From: Oligoflexia bacterium
GTDB lineage: Bacteria > Bdellovibrionota > Bacteriovoracia > Bacteriovoracales > Bacteriovoracaceae
Reading direction: 5' to 3'
Length of the DNA: 64,000 nucleotides
Assembly: GCA_015231955.1 (NCBI GenBank)
Contig: JADGAN010000016.1
Location: forward strand, 1 to 64,000
A program made the translations under genes and the position numbers. Below the pieces are notes generated by a model, which saw only the letters and a list, made by a program, of their open reading frames with translations, ran no database searches and was not told where the DNA came from. Shown in pieces: positions 7,366 to 15,236 of the stretch (positions within the stretch are counted from its first letter, which is position 1; each line of letters begins with the position of its first letter).

Positions 7366-9639
7366 ATGTCAGCGAAAAATATGAATTTTCATTTAATTTC
7401 CAACAACAACGTTCTGAAGATGGCGGATAAATCTAACCTTTTGACCGCTACCACCAGGATGAAGGTTTCGTTGCAAATACTCGATCAAATTAATAGTAAG
7501 GCCAACTTGATTGCCTTTAATGCCGCCATTGAAGGTGCACGCACGCGTGGACGCCTAGACTCTTTTTCTATCGTGGCCGAACAGATTTTAACCCAGGCCA
7601 TGAGAAATATGGAGCTTAGTGAAAAGCTCGGGCAACTGGTAAAAAAACTTCACAATGTGGCCTTACGTTCAACTGCTGCTCGCTATTATGAACTGGCAGT
7701 GGACTTGATTGATAAGCTAGAGCGCAACCTCTTTTGCCGTAATTGCGATGTACAGGCGTGGGCCGTCTTTGATGTCAATATCAAGTGTTTGATGGAGGTG
7801 GAAGCTTTAAAGCGTGAACTCGATTTTAACAAAGTTTCAAAAGAGGAGTTGCATGCAAAATTGCTTGCTAGTAGTGATGTAAAGCAGGCAAGAGAGCTTT
7901 TAGAAAAGATCATGGGGATTTATATTGTCTACTCCGATGTGTGGCTGATTGATAAAGAGGGATTTGTGGTGGTATCCGCCAAGCATCCCAATCTTATCGG
8001 CAAAACCAATGTAGCGGAGAGTAGTTGGTTCCAAAGTGCCATGAGTGGAGAGGTGGATGTCTCCGACATGGATTTCGAGCCTGCGCTTAAAAGTTTTGTG
8101 GTACGCTACTCTGGCCCTGTTTACAATAATGAGAAGCAGATTATTGGTGTGATCACCACGCGCTTTAACTGGGATTACGCTCAAGAGATGATTGATAATG
8201 GCCACTTTGATGATTCGGTTCAGGCCTATATTATTAGTAAACAGGGGCTGGTGCTTGCAAACTCCGATACCAGTGGGCTTGGTGTTTATCGCGAGCCGAT
8301 GAATTGGTTGGACGCGGGTAAAGACTCCATGAATGGTTACTCGGGTTTTGCGATTGAGACTGCTCGCAATGGTGCCCCAGTTGCTGTTGGCTATGCAAAA
8401 GGGAAAGGTTACAACACCTACAAAGGACGTGGATGGACGGGGCTTTTATTATCACGGCTTGGAAATATCTGCTTTGAACATATGTTACACCGAGTGGGCC
8501 GGGATGAGCAGGAATTGAACGCAATTAATAATGAGGCGGATAATCTATTGCTCTTTAATAACAAACGCAAAAGAATTGAATCGGAAAAGGTCAATGAAGA
8601 GTTGATTTTATGTATGGATAATATCAACCATCTTGTAAGTGAAATCAATACCACCAATAATGAAACCAATATGCTTGCAATCAATGCCGCTATTCAAGCA
8701 GGGATTGCAGGAACCGAAGGGGAGAGCTTTGCAGTGATTGCAGGAGAGATTGGGGGACTTGCAGAAAAGAGTGTGGGATTTGTGAATGAGGTGAACAAGA
8801 CCACCAAGGATTTGCAAAAAGAGGTGAGTGCAACAGTTGCTGCCCGTTTAAGTGATGCTGCTAGAGATACCATCGATAAGATTGATCGTATGCTTTTTGA
8901 GCGCTTTTGTGACATTCAGGCCTGGGCATCCTTTTCCTGTTTTAGAAAAGCGGTGCAAGCGGGACAAGATCGCAATTTTGAGGCAAGCGATCTGTTGCAT
9001 AAAATTCAAAAAATTTACGAAGTCTACTTTGATATTTCGCTTTTAGATACTCAAGGCAAGGTTATTGCCAGTGGTAGTCGCCGTGAACTCATCGGACAAA
9101 ATCATGCTAATCGCAAATGGTTTCAAGAGGCCTTGCAAGGGAAAGTCTACTTCACCGATGTGTATAAATCGGCGACTATTAATTCACTGACCATGAATTT
9201 TAGTGCTCCGATTTTTGATAAGAATGGAGAGGCGGTAGGGGTGATCTCTTCACGTTTTAATTGGAACTATATTTACGATATTATCGATGCAGTGATTGTG
9301 GATTCGCGAAGCCAAGTCTCTTTGATTAATAGTGAGGGGATATTGATTGGCTCTAATGATCGTGAACAAATATTAGAAAAATCGTTTAAGCATTTGAAGG
9401 CCTATGTGCTTTTACAACAGGGACAAAATGGTGTGCAAAGTGAAACTGATTCCCTTGATGGTCGGGAGTATGCGATTGGACTAGCGAAGGGCCGGGGACA
9501 TAATACCTATTCAGGAAAAGGATGGAGCGTGATTATTCGTCGACCCATGGAGAGTAGCAGTGGAAAGCTTGAGGAGAAAGAGAGCAGTGAGAGCAGTGAA
9601 AGTAAAGGTGGCCGCAAACTACGCCTGGTCAATGAGTGA
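7366..9639 (+). CDS. Soluble chemoreceptor-like protein, duplicated signalling-hairpin plus Cache module
   Basis: 757 aa with no membrane segment and no signal peptide, preceded by AAAGGGGAAG. The chain is a tandem duplication. Module 1 has a chemoreceptor-tip-like hairpin (about 41-76, INSKANLIAFNAAIEGAR), a linker helix ending CDVQAWAVF, and a Cache-like sensor (about 183-357). Module 2 repeats this order: hairpin about 426-470 (NETNMLAINAAIQAGIAG, GESFAVIAGEIGGLAEKS), linker ending CDIQAWASF, and Cache about 548-725. Both sensors share the pattern DxxG, LIGxxxxxxxWFQxAxxG, PxxxxxxxxxGVIxxRFNW and GYNTYKGRGW/GHNTYSGKGW. Normal receptors have an extracellular Cache followed by membrane helices and one long hairpin; here the order is inverted and cytoplasmic. 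Next to a CheA, it probably signals to that kinase. Confidence 0.8.
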   Translation: MSAKNMNFHLISNNNVLKMADKSNLLTATTRMKVSLQILDQINSKANLIAFNAAIEGARTRGRLDSFSIVAEQILTQAMRNMELSEKLGQLVKKLHNVALRSTAARYYELAVDLIDKLERNLFCRNCDVQAWAVFDVNIKCLMEVEALKRELDFNKVSKEELHAKLLASSDVKQARELLEKIMGIYIVYSDVWLIDKEGFVVVSAKHPNLIGKTNVAESSWFQSAMSGEVDVSDMDFEPALKSFVVRYSGPVYNNEKQIIGVITTRFNWDYAQEMIDNGHFDDSVQAYIISKQGLVLANSDTSGLGVYREPMNWLDAGKDSMNGYSGFAIETARNGAPVAVGYAKGKGYNTYKGRGWTGLLLSRLGNICFEHMLHRVGRDEQELNAINNEADNLLLFNNKRKRIESEKVNEELILCMDNINHLVSEINTTNNETNMLAINAAIQAGIAGTEGESFAVIAGEIGGLAEKSVGFVNEVNKTTKDLQKEVSATVAARLSDAARDTIDKIDRMLFERFCDIQAWASFSCFRKAVQAGQDRNFEASDLLHKIQKIYEVYFDISLLDTQGKVIASGSRRELIGQNHANRKWFQEALQGKVYFTDVYKSATINSLTMNFSAPIFDKNGEAVGVISSRFNWNYIYDIIDAVIVDSRSQVSLINSEGILIGSNDREQILEKSFKHLKAYVLLQQGQNGVQSETDSLDGREYAIGLAKGRGHNTYSGKGWSVIIRRPMESSSGKLEEKESSESSESKGGRKLRLVNE

Positions 9640-9668
9640 TTTTTGAGCATAAGTAAAGGAGTAGGCAC

Positions 9669-12600
9669 ATGTCCGATGATAGTATCAATAGCAAGGAAGA
9701 TATTAAGACTTTTGTTGACGAGATTTTAACCAACATCATTGATGTAGAAAATATTTTAGTCAACACCAGTAACCCCGATGCTTTCGAGTTTGATCGAGAC
9801 GTCAATCATCTCTTTCGCTTTTATCACAATGTTAAAGGCACCTCCTCCATGTTTGGATGGGAGCACCCCAAAGAGGTTTTTCATATAGCAGAGAGTATTT
9901 TATCTATCTATAGAGAGAAGAAATTTACACCCCAGCAGCAAGCGATCGACGTCTTATTACAATCGCTTGATTATATTAAATTGTTCTTAAATGCAGCTTT
10001 AGAAAGTAAGATAGAGAGCTTAAGAAAACCGTATAAATTACTTTACGCTTTGGATGAGGCACTGACTGTTACTGCAAAAGAGTGTGAAGGGGAAAAAGCA
10101 ACAGAGAGTGGTGGGCAGCATGGGAGCAAGGATGGTGGAAAAAAAGATAGAGATAAGGATAAAGAGAAAGAGGGAGATAACGATGAATCGATCCGGATTA
10201 CGGGATATCAGGCGAGCAAAATGATGGAGATTGTCTCCGATTTTATTCAACTTCAAAATAAGATTATACCCGAACTCTCCAGCTTAAACAATTCGCTGGC
10301 GATGGTAAATGATGTCAAAAGATTCTCTAATATGTTACAAAATTTTGTTCTCTCCATTAGGCTTTCGCCGCTAAGGCCATTGCTCTATGGGCTCAATCGT
10401 ATTGTCACCAATACCGCCAGAGACCTGGGGAAAAAGGTGCACTTGAAAGTCTCGGGTGGGGACACGCAACTGGATCGTCGCATGATTGAGATGCTAAGAG
10501 AGCCTTTAGTACACTTGCTTCGCAACTCCATCGATCATGGCATTGAAGATGAGGAGACACGGAAAAAGAAAAATAAGCATGAGTATGGTACCATCAACAT
10601 TGAGGCCTCCCAGCAATCGGGGCAAGTGATTATTGTGATTACTGATGATGGTAAGGGTATCGATGCGCAAAAGGTTTTAAGTAAGGCGATTCAAAAAGGG
10701 TTGCTTACCAAAGAACAAGCACCACAATTTACCAGCAAAGATATTTTACGCTTGGTTTTTGCCCCCGGCTTCTCCACTGCGGAGAAGGTGACTCAAGTCT
10801 CTGGCCGTGGTGTGGGGATGGACGCCGTTAAAAGTGCAGTGGAATCGGTGGGGGGAACGGTGGAGATCACCTCGGAGCTTGGGCTTGGAACCACCGTGGT
10901 CTTGATTTTACCACTGACCTTGGCGATTGTGAAATCGCTTACCTTTCGCGTGGGAGAGCAAATGTTCGCGATCCCACAAGTGAGTGTAGAGGAGGTGGTA
11001 ACCAGAGAGGCGCTAATTCGTAACAAAGAGTTCTCTTCGTTAGAGGGAGAGCAAGAGGTGATTCATCGTCGCAAGCAAGTGATTCCTTGTATTGCTATCG
11101 ATCAATTATTTAAAATTCCCACCCAAAATGAGGCGATTGTTTATATTGTGATTAAATATCGCACTGATCGTTTTGCTTTAAAGGTACACTCCATTGTGGG
11201 TACCAGGGATTTTGTTTCCCAGGCGCCACCGAAGATTTTTTCACACATCAATGTGATTAATGGAGTGGGGCAACTTAACTCTGGAGAGTATATTGAACTC
11301 TTGGATTTGGCGGTGCTTTTTGATCTGATTTCGCAGAGGATGGCGCTGTCGCGTGGGAATAACTATTTGGATCTAGGGGAGAGTGAAAATGTCTCCGATG
11401 TTTTTAGGAGTCAGCAAAAGATGGCCTTTGTAAAATCGGGTAAGAGTTTGGCCATCCCGGTACAAAGCATTACGGAGGTGATTGAGATGCCAAGGAGTGC
11501 GATCAATAAGTTAAATGATCGCTTCTTTATCACCTATCGCAATAAAACCTATCCTATGCTCCGCTTGGCCTCACTACTCGAAAGCGCACAAACAGAGTTT
11601 TGCAAAGAGAGCTATATAATCTTGCTGGTTACCTTTAATAATATTTGTGCAGGCATCGTGTGTGACGAATTCTTGGGTATTCATCGTTTACCACGGGAGT
11701 TTGATGACAGTATTAAGAGTGAGACTATCATGGGAACGATTACCAAGGATAATATCACTTATCTGGTTCCCAACTTTCGAAAGTTATTTGGTCTAGATTT
11801 TGAAGCGAAAGTTAGTCAGAAAAATGTTATTGCCGCTACCGTGAGCAACTCAAAATTTAATGTGCTTATCGTTGAAGATGATAAATTTTTTGCGACCAAT
11901 TTAAGTGATTACTTGACCTCCAATGGAATAAAAAGTGTTATCTGTGAAGATGGGTTAGAGGCCAAAGAGCTACTCTCTTCTGGAAGTGCTGGCATCCACT
12001 ATATCATTACCGATTATGAGATGCCGAGAATGAATGGGATTGAACTTTTGCGCTGGATTCGTAAAAATCCCATGGTTAAAGATATCCCAGTCGCACTCTG
12101 TACCGCCGTAGGAGATCTGCACATTAAGATAGAAGCGGAAAAGCTAGGAATTGATGTTTATGCAGAAAAGGTAAAGTATGATCAATTTATAGAGATCGTT
12201 TTATCTCGCAAGAAAAAATTTGATCTAGGAATTGAGATTCAGATTCCTAAGTACAGCGTCTCCAGTGAGAGTACCATTTTAGAGGAAAAAGAGATTCATG
12301 CGAGAATCTTAACCTTTTATGTTAAACAAAAAAAGTATGGTATCGTCATTGATATTATCAAAGAGATCTCTAGTGCTACTATTGCCACCATTATCCCTAA
12401 TATGATCAAGGCCGCCTCACAAATCGTAAGTTTTCGTGGTAGTCCCATTCCCGTGATCGATCTTCGGCGTATTCGCAGTAGTGGACTTAAAGGAGTGGTG
12501 GGTGGAGAGTTACAGCTACTTGCCAAGGAGGAGCACCCAGAACAAATAGTCGCACAGTTTGGTCAACATGTGTGTGCTTTGTGGGTGGATAAAGTGTGCC

Positions 12601-12833
12601 ACGTTCAGCGCTTACACTTAATGGATCGCTCAACTGGTATTGCCAAAAGTGAATTTGGAAGCTTATCATCGCTCATAGGAGATGTTTTGTGGGATAAGAA
12701 TCGGGAGTGCATTGCTTTGATTGGCCCACAAAAAGTAGAACTCTTGATTGAAAAAATCATTGAGAAAAGTTCGAAGCAGGATGACAATGAAAGAGGGGGC
12801 GATCACAAAACTGTGATTGCGAATATAGCGTAA
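9669..12833 (+). CDS. cheA: CheA-type hybrid histidine kinase with CheW-like and receiver domains
   Basis: 1054 aa. Domains in order: HPt with phosphorylatable His53 (YHNVKGTSS); a charged low-complexity linker (140-172); dimerisation about 175-235; kinase core with N box LLRNSIDHGIE (283-293), G1 DDGKGID (326-332) and G2 GRGVGMDA (379-386); a CheW-like domain about 420-560; a second, divergent CheW-like domain about 580-710; a receiver about 730-845 with acceptor Asp782 in TDYEMPRMNG; and a third CheW-like domain about 876-1045. The receiver has KV where KP is usual. No P2 CheY-docking domain is obvious. No separate cheW, cheR, cheB or cheD is nearby, so coupling may be built into this chain. 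It follows the receptor gene after 29 bases and is probably co-transcribed. Confidence 0.9.
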   Translation: MSDDSINSKEDIKTFVDEILTNIIDVENILVNTSNPDAFEFDRDVNHLFRFYHNVKGTSSMFGWEHPKEVFHIAESILSIYREKKFTPQQQAIDVLLQSLDYIKLFLNAALESKIESLRKPYKLLYALDEALTVTAKECEGEKATESGGQHGSKDGGKKDRDKDKEKEGDNDESIRITGYQASKMMEIVSDFIQLQNKIIPELSSLNNSLAMVNDVKRFSNMLQNFVLSIRLSPLRPLLYGLNRIVTNTARDLGKKVHLKVSGGDTQLDRRMIEMLREPLVHLLRNSIDHGIEDEETRKKKNKHEYGTINIEASQQSGQVIIVITDDGKGIDAQKVLSKAIQKGLLTKEQAPQFTSKDILRLVFAPGFSTAEKVTQVSGRGVGMDAVKSAVESVGGTVEITSELGLGTTVVLILPLTLAIVKSLTFRVGEQMFAIPQVSVEEVVTREALIRNKEFSSLEGEQEVIHRRKQVIPCIAIDQLFKIPTQNEAIVYIVIKYRTDRFALKVHSIVGTRDFVSQAPPKIFSHINVINGVGQLNSGEYIELLDLAVLFDLISQRMALSRGNNYLDLGESENVSDVFRSQQKMAFVKSGKSLAIPVQSITEVIEMPRSAINKLNDRFFITYRNKTYPMLRLASLLESAQTEFCKESYIILLVTFNNICAGIVCDEFLGIHRLPREFDDSIKSETIMGTITKDNITYLVPNFRKLFGLDFEAKVSQKNVIAATVSNSKFNVLIVEDDKFFATNLSDYLTSNGIKSVICEDGLEAKELLSSGSAGIHYIITDYEMPRMNGIELLRWIRKNPMVKDIPVALCTAVGDLHIKIEAEKLGIDVYAEKVKYDQFIEIVLSRKKKFDLGIEIQIPKYSVSSESTILEEKEIHARILTFYVKQKKYGIVIDIIKEISSATIATIIPNMIKAASQIVSFRGSPIPVIDLRRIRSSGLKGVVGGELQLLAKEEHPEQIVAQFGQHVCALWVDKVCHVQRLHLMDRSTGIAKSEFGSLSSLIGDVLWDKNRECIALIGPQKVELLIEKIIEKSSKQDDNERGGDHKTVIANIA

Positions 12834-12864
12834 ATATGTATTTATTTAGTTAGGACGTAGAAGC

Positions 12865-14190
12865 GTGGGATTTCCTTTTATAACTTGTGCGAACTCCATC
12901 CTTTATTGTGCTCGAGATGAGGTGAACGGCCGATTTAAAGAGATTTTTCAAGAAGCTGCTATCTCTTCTGTTGTCGTGCAACCTTCACTGATAAGGGCGC
13001 AAGATTATTTACAACGAATTTTGAGTCAGCAAGGGATCGTTCATTCTGCCATTTTTTATTTTGCTGCCGATGTGATGGCCTCGCCAGAGTGGAAAAAATT
13101 TTATAGCTATGTAAGAGGCCCTGCCTATAAAAGCTTACCGCTAGTGATTATTGTGGAAGAGATGCTGATGAACTCCGCTATTGAAGGTGGCGCTGGTTCC
13201 AATGCTCAAAGTGAAGCGCTGGTGCTGGCCAATCGTGATCCTGCTATCGTGACCATTGTGGTTGATCCTAAAAATATTGATTTCGTGCAAATTCTGGAGA
13301 AAGTAGAAGCGACTCTCATGAAATATTACCCTAATGGGGTCTCCTTTTTTAAGATCGAGCAAGGTGACAACTATAAGATGGTGACGATGCCGGAGGAGTT
13401 TACCAAGCACACCTTGAGTGAAATCAAAAAACTAGAGGCACTGCTGAGCGAAGAAAAAGATATTCTCATCTTTAATTTTAAAAACTTTAGTGACATCAGT
13501 AATAATAGCCATCGGGTACTTTTCCAACTCTTTACGGGACTAGAAAAGTATCATCGGCGCTTTCGCAGTATCTTTGTCAAAGATCTAGTCCAAGGATACT
13601 TAAAAAAAGGTGGAATTGTTGATGCTTTTAAAATTAAATCGGGTCTGCGGGAAGTTTTGCTGGAGTATCAACTTATAAAGGAGAGTAAACCGGAAGCGAG
13701 CAAATATGTTACTTTAGATGTACGAATTATTAATCCCTTTATTGCGGCCCTGATGCAGGCCTATAAAAAACATATCGATGTCACTTTAAATCTCTCGGGT
13801 GGCCCGAAGATTGTGAATCAATACAAGTGTGAGAACGCCTCCTTTGCCATTGCCATCAATGTGGAGAGTGAAAAATTTTGCGGCTCCATCTTGCAACTAT
13901 TTAGCTATGAGGTTTTTAAAAACTACCTAAAAATTGTCAAAGAAAAAAAACAGATCTCTGAATTGCCGGCCGCCATCGATTTCACAAAAATGTTACTTTT
14001 AGATATTTTTGAGATGGCAAAAGGCGACTTAATTAAGCTTTTAAATTATGAAATCTCCAAGGCCACCCCGATTATTATTCAATCCACATCCAATATTCAA
14101 AAAGCAATCCAGTATCCCACCACCATCAATGTCCGCTTAAAATCCTCCATTGGAACAGTCGAACTTCTCATCAACCCCCAAACCCTCTAA
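12865..14190 (+). CDS. Composite chemotaxis-associated protein (STAS-like and CheX-like regions)
   Basis: 441 aa starting at GTG, with a TAGGA site upstream. I do not recognise a named family for the full length. Residues 1-110 have the alternating strand/helix pattern of a degenerate receiver but lack the acidic pocket. About 190-270 (DILIFNFKNFSDISNNS to GGIVDAFKI) resembles a STAS domain. About 300-441 resembles CheX/CheC: a helix with LLLDIFEMAKGDLIKLLN recalls the D/E-x2-N phosphatase helix, and a similar module forms the neighbouring CheX gene. It may localise or dephosphorylate a receiver in this pathway. It lies 31 bases after cheA and before cheY. The domain calls are by pattern only. 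Confidence 0.5.
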   Translation: MGFPFITCANSILYCARDEVNGRFKEIFQEAAISSVVVQPSLIRAQDYLQRILSQQGIVHSAIFYFAADVMASPEWKKFYSYVRGPAYKSLPLVIIVEEMLMNSAIEGGAGSNAQSEALVLANRDPAIVTIVVDPKNIDFVQILEKVEATLMKYYPNGVSFFKIEQGDNYKMVTMPEEFTKHTLSEIKKLEALLSEEKDILIFNFKNFSDISNNSHRVLFQLFTGLEKYHRRFRSIFVKDLVQGYLKKGGIVDAFKIKSGLREVLLEYQLIKESKPEASKYVTLDVRIINPFIAALMQAYKKHIDVTLNLSGGPKIVNQYKCENASFAIAINVESEKFCGSILQLFSYEVFKNYLKIVKEKKQISELPAAIDFTKMLLLDIFEMAKGDLIKLLNYEISKATPIIIQSTSNIQKAIQYPTTINVRLKSSIGTVELLINPQTL

Positions 14191-14205
14191 GCTCTTGGAG
14201 CTCTA

Positions 14206-14264
14206 AGTGCATGGCACTTGTGGTTCTTGTGGTTTCGCAGTTGCAAATGCGCTGAGCGCAGGTG
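14206..14264 (+). repeat. Dispersed hairpin-bearing repeat between orf441 and cheY
   Basis: The gap holds GTGCATGGCACTTGTGGTT, a partial repeat of it, TTTCGCAGTTGCAAATG and a CGCTGAGCG mini-hairpin. The part ttgcaaatgcgctgagcgca matches ttgcaaatgcactgagtgca near 21800 with paired changes on both stem arms. The gtgcatg...cttgtggtttcg part resembles, in opposite orientation, the elements at 2197-2223 and 44109-44133. Confidence 0.45.
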
Positions 14265-14300
14265 TAGAATTAAAACATACCGTTCAACAGGTGAGGTGTT

Positions 14301-14693
14301 ATGTTCAAGAAAGATATTCAAGTCATAGTGGCCGATGACATGGCAGGCATGCGACTTTTTGTCGTAAAAAAATTAAAGGCCTTAGGCCTTAGTAATATCA
14401 TTGAGGCCAGCAATGGGAATAAAGTGTGGGAAGTATTAACTGCTGGAGATAAAAAGATCGATATCATTTTTTCTGATATTAACATGCCTGAAATGAGTGG
14501 CATTCAGTTGTTGCAAAAAATCCGTGCAGACAAACGTTTTGCTACGCTCCCCTTCTTCATTATCTCTGCAGAGAAGGAGAGTAAAACTCAAAAAGAGGCA
14601 GAGGCCGCAGGTGTTACCAGATATCTTATAAAACCCTTTAGTGAAGAGGAGTTAAAAGGTTATCTGGCGCAAATCAACTCCATTTTGGAATAA
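14301..14693 (+). CDS. cheY: CheY-like single-domain response regulator
   Basis: 130 aa, a stand-alone receiver domain. The acidic pair is in VADDMAG (Asp12-13), the phosphoacceptor aspartate in FSDINMPEM, the switch serine in IISAEKE, and the conserved lysine in YLIKPF. GTGAGGTG precedes the ATG. It is followed after seven bases by a CheX-type phosphatase gene and is the obvious phosphoryl recipient from the CheA at 9.7 kb. It may act on the flagellar switch (FliM/FliN are in this window) or on another output. Confidence 0.93.
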   Translation: MFKKDIQVIVADDMAGMRLFVVKKLKALGLSNIIEASNGNKVWEVLTAGDKKIDIIFSDINMPEMSGIQLLQKIRADKRFATLPFFIISAEKESKTQKEAEAAGVTRYLIKPFSEEELKGYLAQINSILE

Positions 14694-14699
14694 ATAATC

Positions 14700-15230
14700 A
14701 TGCAACTTAAAGCTGTGCTAAAACCCTTGTTTGCGACTATGAAGAGTGTGTTCGCCTCTCAATGTAATGTCACTCTTTCCTTTGAAAACTCCTATCTGCA
14801 ACCACGCGGCCAGGAATGGGCCCTTGAAAGTATGCAAAATGTGGTTACCACCGCACAACTTTACTCTCCAGAGCTAACCTTCACCATTGCGTACTGTTTT
14901 CCTGAAGAGGTCTTTTTAAAATTTGTCTCCTCTATGTTTGGAGAAGAGTTTAAAGCAGTTACTCCTGAAATCCGTGATCTTGCAGCTGAATGGTTAAATA
15001 TTACCCTTGGTAATTTAAAATCATCATTAAACGATGAGCTGGGTGGTAATTTTAACAACAATATCCCAATGACTGTGATGGGTGATCGTCTTGTATTCTC
15101 AGCGGACGAGATCACACCCATTGTGGTTATTCCTGTTAAATCACCTCAAGGAAATTTTCATTGCCTTTTGATCTTAGGAAACGATGCTGTCATTCCGTGG
15201 GATAACAGCTCTTTTGGACACGGACAGTAA
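14700..15230 (+). CDS. cheX: CheX-family CheY-P phosphatase
   Basis: 176 aa. The central helix EIRDLAAEWLNITLGNLKS carries the CheX/CheC-type E-x2-N-like active-site pattern (here around AAEWLNIT), followed by a second conserved stretch (IPMTVMGDRLVF) and a C-terminal strand pair. CheX proteins hydrolyse phospho-CheY and end the signal. The gene begins seven bases after cheY, so the two are co-transcribed. It ends six bases from the convergent hybrid kinase gene, with no space for a long terminator. Confidence 0.8.
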   Translation: MQLKAVLKPLFATMKSVFASQCNVTLSFENSYLQPRGQEWALESMQNVVTTAQLYSPELTFTIAYCFPEEVFLKFVSSMFGEEFKAVTPEIRDLAAEWLNITLGNLKSSLNDELGGNFNNNIPMTVMGDRLVFSADEITPIVVIPVKSPQGNFHCLLILGNDAVIPWDNSSFGHGQ

Positions 15231-15236
15231 ATTTTT

